Source of the DNA: Planococcus sp. MB-3u-03
GTDB lineage: Bacteria; Bacillota; Bacilli; Bacillales_A; Planococcaceae
DNA: 64,000 nt
Assembly (NCBI RefSeq): GCF_002833405.1
Contig: NZ_CP025135.1
Span: forward strand, 3,019,501-3,083,500
Reading direction: 5' to 3'
Made by a program: the position numbers and the translations under genes. The notes beneath the pieces are model-generated. The model worked only from the letters and a program-made list of their open reading frames with translations, had not been told where the DNA came from and searched no databases. Position 1 is the first letter of the stretch. Each line of letters opens with the position of its first letter. This document shows positions 25,353 through 35,118 of this stretch, one piece after another.

Positions 25353-28281
25353 ATGGATAAATTATTTCAATATGTTCGAGAATTAACCGATGCCTCAAGA
25401 AATGGAAAACTTGTGTTTTTTGTAGGTGCTGGCGTTTCAACGCTTTCTGATTATCCTCAATGGAGTAAGCTAGTTGATAAGTATCACCTGGAACTCTACG
25501 GCAAAGTGAAAAAAGAAAAATATTCAGCTGATGATTATCTACGAATCCCTCAAATCTTCCATGATGTAAAAGGAGAAGAAGCATATAATCAAATACTTGA
25601 AGAAACATTTTCAGTAGACAAATCGACAAATCCTATTCATGACAAGATACTAGCTATGAATCCAGCACATATTATTTCAACTAACTATGACGACTTGATT
25701 GAAAAAACTTGCTGGAAACGTGGAAAGTATTTCAGCGTAATCAGCGCTGAAGACGACGTAGCATACGCTACTTCTCCAAAGTATTTGTTAAAAGTGCATG
25801 GTGATTTTAGAAGAGGATATACAGGAGAACATATAGTTTTAAAGGAAAGTGACTATATGAATTTCGAGCAAGATCGCCCCTTAATCAGTAATCTTATGAA
25901 AACGATTATGGCTACACATACAATCGTTTTTATTGGATATGGTTTAGGGGACTACAATATTAATTCATTACTCAATTGGGTAAAAACGCTGCAAAAAGAG
26001 GGATACAATAAACCATTTTTTATTCGAACAGATCCTACGCCCATCGAGGAGAACATTGCAATTTATTATGAAAGAAAAGGGTTGCGAATTTTAGATGCAG
26101 CCGGAATAGCTGATACTGCTGAGTCGGACTATACGGGTCGTTATAACAGTGTTATGGATTTATTGATTGAATCACGTGACAATAATTTATTAGCCACTAA
26201 CGATGATGCCATTAGCTACCTTTATGAAAAACTTCAACCTCTATTTAAGCTGAAAGCAATTCGTAAGAATGATTTGAACCATGTTTTCGAAAAAGACTAC
26301 GATTTTTCGGTACATGGAACTGTAACACCTTTTAAAAATAAAGCGTTTGGTTACATGGAAAAGTTTTTTGAAATCAAAAAAAGTGTCGGAGAAGTTTTTT
26401 CCGATAATTTAAAACCGCAGTTCAATGAAATTTCAAGTTTTTTTGAAGAGAATGGCGTTTATCATTTATCAGGAGACAGAGAAGCAGAAATTGAAATGAA
26501 GCCTTTTGACATTAGTAATCCAGCATATCATTGGGATACAGATGAGATAGAAAAAGTTATTCATATTCAAAATGATGACCTCGAAGAAAATTATAGAAAG
26601 GCATTCATTTTAGCGTCAATTGGCAAGTGGGAAGAAGCATACAACTTATATTCCGAGCTTCTTCTGCAATCAATCGAAGAGTCAAATTGGTGGATTCATT
26701 ACCTTTCACAGATAAACAGATTTTGGATATACCAATCTATAGTTCAAATGGACAAACAACTAGATTTACAGGAGCTTTAGCTTACGGTATAAGATTCAGA
26801 CCATTTTCTAAAAATTTTTAGATCGTATTGAACGAGAAATGAAAATTTTGATATTGATGATGTTTACAAAAGTATGCCCTTTGAATTCCAGAAAAATATA
26901 AAATATTGGAATTCCTTTAGTGATAACGAGTTTTATATAAAGATATAGTGAAACTCTTTGAGTTAACTAATAAAGTCCGAGCTGCAATCAGCAAAGAATC
27001 CCATTCTTTTGGTTTAACTGGTGAACAAGAAACTCAGCTTCGACTTAATGATAACCTTCGCTTTCTTTACGATAATTATTTATGGGCGCATTCTTTTCAA
27101 GAATTTACGCAGTATATGCGTAACTCACTTATGCTCCAATTCGAAAAATGAGTTCGAACGTAATCGACCGAAGGACGAATTGAGCCAAATGTGGGAATCA
27201 GAACACTCATCCTTTTATGTAGATTATTTTGACTTTCTCAACATAGCAAGATCATTCAAACTAGACGATGTAAAACATATTGAGAGAAGTTGCCGAATAG
27301 AGCTGGTTGAGTTTCGAGATCATAAGTTAATAGAAGACTATTTGCTCCGAATGACGGATGAAATAGTAAAACAGTTTTCAAAGGAAGGAATGAATATCGT
27401 ACACTATAGTTTGTTGATTCCAGAGGCAAAAATAGCATTCTACTTTGCTAAGTATATAAAGCTTTCCGAGGAAGGTTTGTTAAAATAATTAACATGCTGT
27501 TATTTTATTTCCCTGAAAAGAGTTAGATATTGGGCTACGCTATCGATGGATTGAAAGACTTACAATAGGTAATGGTCTTCCTAAAGCAGCAATTCCTGTA
27601 ATTGAAAGTTTTCTTGTGTTACAGTTTGCTAAATATGCAGACAATAATTTTTCAGAACACTCAACGAATGGTTTCAGCTCAAAAATTTCATTTATTTGCT
27701 ACGTCATTTCGACGAAAACTTTGTTTCTGATCACCTATCGAATAATGCATTACGCCTTTCAATTGAGAAGAAAAATCAAGTTAACTTTATCTTTTTCTCT
27801 ATCCTATCTTAACAACAGCAGCTAAAGACCATATTATGCAACTAAAAGAGTTAGATACTATTGATGGGTTTATGGAAGCTGTAAAAGTTGGGATCATAGA
27901 AGATGTTTCGGAACATCAGGATCTCATTTTAAAATACCTAGAGCAACAAAAGTTAAAAATTCTTCTCTAGAAGTAAAATTGAATTCGTTTTTCTGATAGC
28001 CATATCACTCAATTTGGCATTTGGTATTTTCTAGATAAATTAACAAACTCTAAAATGCGAGAATATATTGGAATTGAACCAGAATATGATTTCTTTGTTG
28101 ATCCTCAAAATTTTAATTATAATGAGTTTATCCTTCTTGGTTAAAAACTATTCAGAACCTCTTCTAGAAAAATCAGTGCGAATGAGTATATGAGAAGTCA
28201 TATAATTGAAATCCTGAAAAGAGAATCAAGTTTTCTAATGATAAACGTTATTTCGAAATCTTTGTTGAATACTTTATGTAA
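25353..28281 (+). pseudogene. dsr2: DSR2-like SIR2-domain anti-phage NADase, frameshifted in its C-terminal half
   Basis: ATG 25353 behind AGGAGTGG. The first 475 residues are open: NGKLVFFVGAGVSTLSDYPQ (NAD site), ISTNYDDLIE and LLKVHGDF (catalytic Asn and His), GYGLGDYNINSLL. After 26775 the frame shifts repeatedly (about 26774, 26812, 26843, 26925, 27145, 27165, 27490, 27690, 27960, 28130), mostly curable by one base in a homopolymer. The rejoined product of ~975 aa continues with LFELTNKVRAAISKESHSFG, ARSFKLDDVKHIERSC and FGIWYFLDKLTNSKM, the helical C-terminal domain of DSR2. DSR2 senses phage tail-tube protein and depletes NAD+ to abort infection. If the breaks are real the protein is a SIR2 domain without its sensor. 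Confidence 0.8.
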
Positions 28282-28364
28282 TTAAAAGCTCAATTTATCT
28301 TTTACTTAGGTTTTGGTTATATTGAGTAATAACTTCTGAGACATATCTAAAAGGCGTGATATTT

Positions 28365-29090
28365 ATGAAACAAACACTTGTTTTTGGTAACACAAGAATT
28401 TTATACACTGTATCCGACTCTAAAAATCGAAAGACTTTAAATATCGCCGTTAAAGATGGTCAAGTTTTGATTACTATTCCTTCAGGAACAAAGGCTGAAG
28501 TGTATGAACCACTTATACGAAAGAAAGCTCCATGGATTTTGAAACAGCTTGCAGATTATGAAGAAATAAAAATAAATAGCCGGCAGATTCGTTTTCAATC
28601 AGGTGAAAAGCTCCCTTATCTTGGACGTCATTATCGCTTGTATGTAACTAAAGCGGCTGTTTCGACTTCATCTTTAGCCTTTTCACAGGGGAGATTCCAG
28701 GCAATTATCAATAAGGATTTATCCTTAGAAGAACAAAGAGACCAGTTATATCCTCTCTATATGAATTGGATTCGAGAAAAAGGACAGCACTTTGCCGAGA
28801 AACGTGTAGAACGCTTCGTTCAACGCTTGGGAAAAGCACCTAGTGGAATTGCTGTACGTAACATGGAAAAACGATGGGGAAGCTGCACACCTCAACAAAA
28901 AATTTTATTAAACTGGCGTATCTTTTTGGCCCCTGTGTCTATGGTCGACTATGTACTGGCTCATGAAGTCGCGCATTTGAAAGAATTAAATCACACGTCT
29001 GCTTACTGGGAAACGCTTCGCATGTTAATTCCTGATTACGAAGAGCGCAAAGAATGGCTTCGTATTAATAGCAATCAATTATATATATAA
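28365..29090 (+). CDS. YgjP/M48-type metallopeptidase (DUF45)
   Basis: 241 aa from ATG 28365; an in-frame GTG at 28356 lies inside the ribosome site AAAGG-CGTG. The hallmark block is complete: MEKRWGSCTPQQKILLNWRI, then YVLAHEVAHLKELNHTSAYW with HExxH and a third His. The N-terminal half is a beta-rich domain (YTVSDSKNRKTLNIAVKDGQ). YgjP proteins are probable zinc peptidases and are often found next to type I restriction operons. Here it converges on hsdR through a shared terminator. Its exact role with the restriction system is unknown. Confidence 0.88.
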   Translation: MKQTLVFGNTRILYTVSDSKNRKTLNIAVKDGQVLITIPSGTKAEVYEPLIRKKAPWILKQLADYEEIKINSRQIRFQSGEKLPYLGRHYRLYVTKAAVSTSSLAFSQGRFQAIINKDLSLEEQRDQLYPLYMNWIREKGQHFAEKRVERFVQRLGKAPSGIAVRNMEKRWGSCTPQQKILLNWRIFLAPVSMVDYVLAHEVAHLKELNHTSAYWETLRMLIPDYEERKEWLRINSNQLYI

Positions 29091-29121
29091 AAAAGAAGAG
29101 CTTGTTTGCTCTTCTTTTTTC
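29090..29121. terminator. Bidirectional terminator between ygjP-like gene and hsdR
   Basis: AAAAAAGAAGAGC / GCTCTTCTTTTTT, 13-bp stem with six-base loop. A-run and T-run give termination in both directions. Confidence 0.9.
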
Positions 29122-29126
29122 ATGGT

Positions 29127-32062
29127 TTAATATTGCGTTTCTGCCAAAGCTCCGAAATATCCTACCAGCATATTAGCATCGTCCATCTTCTTAGTCTTTT
29201 TTAATAATAAAATCTTCAGTTCAGCATTCAATCTTCGTTTGAAATCCAATTTCGATTTCCAGTCCGGAATCTGTGTGACTCGTTCCTCAAAATACTGATG
29301 TACTTCAATTGCCCATTCTTTTAACGTGCTTTCATCGTGCTCGCCTTCATATACTTCCACTAATTTGTTGAAGTAAGGTTCTTGTTCAGAAGTAAGGCCA
29401 CTTTCTGTTTTTCCCATCGCTTTTTGAACCAATTCTTCTCGTAAGTTTAATTGTTCTTTAATCAATTCATCAATCGTCATTTGGCGATCTTTAAACCGTT
29501 GGAGTAGATCCTTTAACCGATCCGAAACCTTCGTATAATACACTTCGTCCTGTTCAATTTTCACACTAATTTCTTTCTTAATAGCATGTTCAATTTGGGC
29601 AGCTTTTGTTTCCGGTTTGGTGTTATTCTCAATTTCTTCTTTAAACCGACTATCGAGTAATTGAATCGGATCCCGTACCTCAATGCCCTCTGACAGCAAA
29701 TACTTATGAACGAGTTGACGTACTTTTTCACCGCAATCCGCAATGTCCAATCCATCGTCTACTGAGAATCGAGATTTGGCGAGCTGCCGAATGAGCCCAG
29801 CATGTTTTAAGTCATTGATAAATGGCTCGGCTTTTGGACTTGGCATAACTTTATCCATACTCTCTGCAAAGCGTTTATAGGCTTGGTCAAATTCTGCTCG
29901 GACATCTTCGTCTTTTAAACGTAAGATAGCTTCTTCTCGTTGGTTTTTAGTGAGACCATCAAAATAACGCATGACGGTTCGATCACGTTGTTCCAATCGC
30001 GGTAATTCGGAATCAATTGACTGCAAAGCACCTTTTACATCATTCGAACTAAAATTTCCAAGGCTTCATCGAGAAAGCGAGAAACACCAAAGTAATCAAC
30101 AATTAATCCGTAATGTTTGTTTTCGTCGTATTTCCGATTAGTCCTGGCAACAGCTTGCAGCAAGTTATGCTCTCGTAATGGTCGGTCCAAATACATCACT
30201 TGCTCAATTGGTGCATCAAATCCTGTCAGTAATTTATCACAGACAATCAGCATCGCCAGCTTGTCTTCATGAAACGGCTTCTTAAATCGCTCAATCAGAT
30301 CCTTCTCTTCTTGTTTCGTAATGTGATACTCTCGCATTTCTTTGACGTCATTCTGACCAGCAGAAAAAATAACGGCTGCTTCAAAATTTCCACCAGCATA
30401 TAAATCAATCAACTCTTTGTACTTCACAGCAGCTGCACGAGATACCGCCACGACTTGAGCCTTATAGCCATTCACCAAGATATGCTGTTCGAAATGCTGC
30501 ACCAGATCGATTGCTATCTGCTCCATCCTATCTGGAGACGTTAGAACCAACTCTTCATTCACGTATTTCTGTTTGATTCTTTCTCGACCGTCTTCATCGT
30601 ACTCATGGAATACCCGTTTAAATAACTCATCCAACGTTTCCCCTTTTACCTGCAATTGGGGTAAGCGAGACTCGTACATAATAGGAACCGTTGCGCCATC
30701 TGCAACGGCCTGTTCAATGGTGTACTTATCAATATATGAACCGAACTTTCCGGTCGTTGATCGCTTCTTTTGATCAATTGGCGTTCCGGTAAATGCAATA
30801 AACGAAGCGTTTGGCAACGCCTTTCGCATATTGAGTGCTAAGCCTTTGTATTGAGAACGATGCGATTCATCGGTCATGACAATGATATTGCTGGATTTTG
30901 AGACAATCGGAAAACCAGTCCCATCCTCTTCCGCCCCTTGGAATTTCTGAATCAAGGTCATGATGGTGGTTCCAGGCCCTTTTGAGAGCTGTTGCTGTAA
31001 ATCCGTAACAGACCTTGCTTGAGTTGGATTCGGGAAATTGCAATTGTTAAACGTTTTAGTAATTTGATTGTCCAAGTCCTGACGATCGGTAACAATCACT
31101 AACATTGGATTCTCAAGCTCTTTCAAGCGCCTTAATTTCATTGCTAGAAAAACCATCGTTAACGATTTTCCTGAACCCTGTGTGTGCCATACTACACCCC
31201 CACGATTTTCCGGCTTATGTTCCGTCAGCATTCGTTCAATGGTTTTGTTCACGGCACGGTATTGTTGATACCGTGCCAACTTCTTTACCTTGCCATCATA
31301 GACGATGAAATTCCACATCAAATCAAGTACTGCTTCTTTTCGCAGGGTTGCAGCCACTAATATATCTTGCGGACGTTCACTTCCCACTTCTTCGATTGTT
31401 AACGGATACGGATCTTTCCAAAGTCCGTAATGTTGAGGACGCGCTCCTATAGTTCCTATTCTCGCGCGGTCCCGACTGGTAACAATTAGCATCTGATTGT
31501 ACCAGAAGAGTTTGGGATGTGTTTCTTGATAACGGTTAAACTGCTTGACGCCTTCTGGCAATTGCTTGTCCCACTTTAACTTTGGACTTTTGCATTCAAT
31601 TACCACCAAAGGAAGCCCATTGATGTAAAGAACCACATCGGGCTTGATGGTTCCTTTCGCATTTTCGTAGCGAATTTGATTCACTACTAAGAAATCATTA
31701 TTTTCGATTTGTTCAAAATCAAAGAGCTGAACGGTATGACTTTTCTTCCCCGTACCTAAGTCTTGTTGGGCCACAAGACCGTGTCCAAAAAGTTTATTAT
31801 GGACCGATTGATTGGCTACAAAATCATCCGGTTCTGCAATGATGGTGAATTCACCTAGTATTTTATCGAGGTTAGACTCATTTATCCAAGGATTAAGTTT
31901 CCGTACAGCTTGCACAAATCGTTTCTCTAAAACAAAGCTGCCTGTGGCTCTTCGTTCTTTGCGATCGTCGATTTCTGCGCCTGTTAAGTATGTATAACCG
32001 TAACTTTGAAGTTGTTCAATCAAAGGGACTTCGACTTCTGTCATTTCGTAGGGGTCACGCAT
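29127..32062 (-). pseudogene. hsdR: Type I restriction enzyme R subunit (HsdR), single frameshift
   Basis: ATG 32062 behind GGGAGGTGGAG. Residues 1-675 hold the N-terminal nuclease (KPDVVLYINGLPLVVIECKS, PD-ExK), Walker A HTQGSGKSLT, DEAD-box equivalent MTDESHRSQ, FTGTP (motif III) and TGFDAP/QAVARTNR. The frame breaks near 30050, in GGAAATTTT. One more A rejoins it as EALENFSSNDVKGALQSIDS to the 299-aa C-terminal half, for a normal ~980 aa. HsdR translocates DNA and cuts at a distance from the HsdS site. As written the restriction function would be lost while modification stays intact. A one-base sequencing error is equally likely. Last gene of an hsdM-hsdS-hsdR operon. Confidence 0.9.
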
Positions 32063-32101
32063 CTACTCCACCTCCCATTCATTATAGAAAAAGGTAACAG
32101 T

Positions 32102-33406
32102 TTACACCGTTACCCGTAACTTCCCGGTCAGTAATTGTTGCATCAAAGCTTTTTTCAACTCTATTTGTTTTCCTTTTTCTTTTTCATATATCTCGATTTG
32201 TGTATCAATGGAAGATAAGACATCAACTATCTGCGCTTGCTCAGCCAGAGGGGGTAACTTCAATTTAAATGTACTTAAGGATCTTACGTTTAAATTTTGT
32301 TGCGCTCCACCAGCTGACAATCCTGTTAAATCTTTTTTTCCTATTTCAGAGTTCATATAGTAAGCCAGGTAATGGGAATTTGCTAATACTGGATTCGGGC
32401 TACTAATTAATGTAGTAAAAGATTGAGCTTCTTCAAATTCACTCGGTACAACTGCTGTAAGTCCAGGATATCCTGTTCTTACAGTCAATATATCACCTTT
32501 TCTTAAGCGCTTTTTGTAATTCATTTCATCGAATTCTTTTGTTATATAAAGAACATCTTTTGCTCTTATTTTATTTTCCTTGATATTTTGATTTCGTAAA
32601 ATAGGCACTGCTTTTTCTGTAGTATAGTACTGAGAAGTAGAGGAAGCTATCCCTACTATAATCCTTGAGCAAATATCATTGAACTGAACAACGTTCCATT
32701 CGATTGGAATCTCCCCTAAATCTGAGGATTTGAATTGTGTATGCCCTACACCCTTTGTTAGAAGATTTTGCATTAAACCTTTTTTAAATTCTTTTGTTTT
32801 TTGGACAAGTAGCTCGGTTTTTTCGATTTGCTTATCTGCAGCCAATAAGATTTCAGCAATTTTTTGCTGTTCTTTTATTGGTGGAATAATAACTTTTAAT
32901 TTCAAAAAATTTGATTTAGAAATATTGAATCTAGTCGAACCTTGAGCTAAAGAAAATATCTCTTTTCTAAAATTAAAACTTCTAAACAGATATCCAGAAA
33001 AGTAAGGATTTAATACGTTAGGTTTAGTTCTCAAACCAAAACAAAAACTATTCAGGTAAATATCATGATTAACTTTATTAATTAGCACGGAACTCATTCC
33101 AGCTTCATTAGCGGTTTCTGAAGAGCCAGTGAAAATTATATCGCCTTCCTGAACTTTATTCTGTTTTTCTCCTAATTTGATATTTACTGGCAACAGTTTA
33201 TTAGTGTCTATAAAAAAGTTATCAAAAACATTTTTATAAGAAATGAATTTAGAATCACCCATTTCAAAATCTTCTTTTGACTTACCAGACAATCCTCCAT
33301 AAACTCTTCCTATTTCATCAATACTTTTTATACTCCAATCTAAAGGTATGTCCCCTAACTCTGTAGATTTATAACCTTCAGGTGTATTTTTAAACTCAAT
33401 AACCAT
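32102..33406 (-). CDS. hsdS: Type I restriction-modification specificity subunit (HsdS)
   Basis: 434 aa. Two target-recognition domains (~5-165 and ~215-385) each start with the same boundary motif (STELGDIPLDW and SSDLGEIPIEW). They are separated by helical spacers with the conserved repeats FKKGLMQNLLTKG and LKKALMQQLLTGKLRV. Each domain reads half of a bipartite DNA site and holds the M and R subunits. Its start overlaps the hsdM stop, so the pair is coupled. The DNA target cannot be predicted by eye. Such genes often swap domains, and the lower GC of the first recognition domain (33000-33350) would fit that. Confidence 0.93.
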   Translation of the reverse strand: MVIEFKNTPEGYKSTELGDIPLDWSIKSIDEIGRVYGGLSGKSKEDFEMGDSKFISYKNVFDNFFIDTNKLLPVNIKLGEKQNKVQEGDIIFTGSSETANEAGMSSVLINKVNHDIYLNSFCFGLRTKPNVLNPYFSGYLFRSFNFRKEIFSLAQGSTRFNISKSNFLKLKVIIPPIKEQQKIAEILLAADKQIEKTELLVQKTKEFKKGLMQNLLTKGVGHTQFKSSDLGEIPIEWNVVQFNDICSRIIVGIASSTSQYYTTEKAVPILRNQNIKENKIRAKDVLYITKEFDEMNYKKRLRKGDILTVRTGYPGLTAVVPSEFEEAQSFTTLISSPNPVLANSHYLAYYMNSEIGKKDLTGLSAGGAQQNLNVRSLSTFKLKLPPLAEQAQIVDVLSSIDTQIEIYEKEKGKQIELKKALMQQLLTGKLRVTV

Positions 33407-34899
33407 TAAGCTTCACCAATCCCTAATTCTATTAAATAATTCTGCACTCTAACTTTAGTTTCTAATTGTTGCTTTTCGAGTTGTTTTAAATCAAGAATAA
33501 TGGCATTCAAATCCATTTGGTCTTCTTCAATTGATTTATCGATATAGCGAGTGATGTTCAAATTAAAGTCATTGGATTGAATTTCTTTTAATGAGACCAA
33601 GCGGGCATACTTTTCAATATCCTCATAGTGTTCAAAAGCATTTACTACCTTATCAATATCGTGGGTACGTAATAGATTCTGGTTCTTACCTTCTTGGAAG
33701 TCGCTTTCTGCAGCAATAAACAAGACTTTCCCTTTACGTTCTTCTGGTTTATTACGGTTTAGAATCAAAATACACGCTGGAATACCCGTCCCGTAAAACA
33801 ATCCAGAAGGCAATCCAACTACAGCTTCGAGCAAATCAGATTCTAGAATCCCTTGACGGATTTTCCCTTCTGCCCCACCTCTAAAAAGTACCCCGTGCGG
33901 CATGACTACACCGGCCATTCCATCATGCTTCAGGGAAGCGAGCATATGCTGAACAAATGCATAATCGCCTGCATTCTTCGGTGGAATACCAAAACGAAAA
34001 CGTCCATAAGCATCATGCTCCGCTGCTTCGCGTCCCCATTCTTTTAGTGAAAATGGTGGATTAGCAATAACTCGATCAAATAACATGATTTCGTTGTCTT
34101 CAACAAGACGAGGATTGCGAATGGTATCTCCTTTACGGATATCATGGTCTGGTAGTCCATGAAGAAGCAAGTTCATCTTCGCTATACTCCATGTATTCAA
34201 GTTCTTCTCTTGGCCATACAGTGATAAAGATTGTGGGTTCCCCCCTTTTGCTTTTACAAAATCGACAGACTGAATTAGCATCCCGCCAGACCCACAAGTC
34301 GGGTCATACACTCGCATTCCTTCTTCTGGTTTAATCAATTTGACAATTAGTTCCACCACTTTTGAAGGTGTATAGAATTCTCCGCCTTTTTTCCCAGCAT
34401 CATCGGCAAATTGAGCAATAAGATACTCATATGCACGCCCTAGCATGTCCGGTTCGGATAAGTTTTCATTGGATAAGTCTAAAAGAGAAAAATGCTGCAA
34501 TAATCGTTGTAATATTTCATCCGTTAAAACTTCTTTCCGGTTAAAATCGATTGGTGTGAGTACACCTTCTAACGTCTTGTTTTCATTCTCCAGCGCTTCA
34601 AATGCTACATTGATAGCTGTCCCAACATCTTGCGCATGCTTCCGAATTTCGTGCCAGCGTGCTTCTTGTGGCACATAAAACTGAAACTGTTCTGGATCTT
34701 CTGCTAGGATTTCTCCTATTTCGAACCCATGAACTTCTAGTAATTCATTTCGATGCTCCGTAAATACATCACTCAATCTCTTTATGAACAGCAATCCAAA
34801 GATATAGCTTTTATAGTCACTGGAATCAATTGATCCTCGTAAGATGTCTGCTGATTTCCAAAGGTGTGATTCTAATTCTTGCAAAGTCAATTTTGCCAT
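33406..34899 (-). CDS. hsdM: Type I DNA methyltransferase subunit (HsdM)
   Basis: 497 aa from ATG 34899; an upstream in-frame TTG at 34914 overlaps the GGAGGG ribosome site. N6-adenine methylase that protects host DNA and is required for restriction. N-terminal HsdM domain (LTLQELESHLWKSADILRGS), SAM site GMRVYDPTCGSGGML, catalytic IANPPFS (NPPF), and a C-terminal helical region (LNAIILDLKQLEKQQLE) for HsdS contact. Length is normal and the frame is intact. First gene of the operon; about 220 bases of AT-rich sequence upstream should hold the promoter. Confidence 0.95.
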   Translation of the reverse strand: MAKLTLQELESHLWKSADILRGSIDSSDYKSYIFGLLFIKRLSDVFTEHRNELLEVHGFEIGEILAEDPEQFQFYVPQEARWHEIRKHAQDVGTAINVAFEALENENKTLEGVLTPIDFNRKEVLTDEILQRLLQHFSLLDLSNENLSEPDMLGRAYEYLIAQFADDAGKKGGEFYTPSKVVELIVKLIKPEEGMRVYDPTCGSGGMLIQSVDFVKAKGGNPQSLSLYGQEKNLNTWSIAKMNLLLHGLPDHDIRKGDTIRNPRLVEDNEIMLFDRVIANPPFSLKEWGREAAEHDAYGRFRFGIPPKNAGDYAFVQHMLASLKHDGMAGVVMPHGVLFRGGAEGKIRQGILESDLLEAVVGLPSGLFYGTGIPACILILNRNKPEERKGKVLFIAAESDFQEGKNQNLLRTHDIDKVVNAFEHYEDIEKYARLVSLKEIQSNDFNLNITRYIDKSIEEDQMDLNAIILDLKQLEKQQLETKVRVQNYLIELGIGEA

Positions 34900-35118
34900 T
34901 TCATTTCCCTCCAAATATTACTCAATTCTAAAGTCAGTTTCATAGTAAATTTTACCACATTGGTTTACTTGTTGCTTTCTGGATTTAAGTTAAGACAATC
35001 CTCTATTATTTATACTAAATACACTTAAGTTATCTTAACCACTTAGTTTTTAAACAAAGATCTTTTAAAATTATACGGCTAATAGCAACTATTATTCATA
35101 TGAAAGCTCAGACAGACT

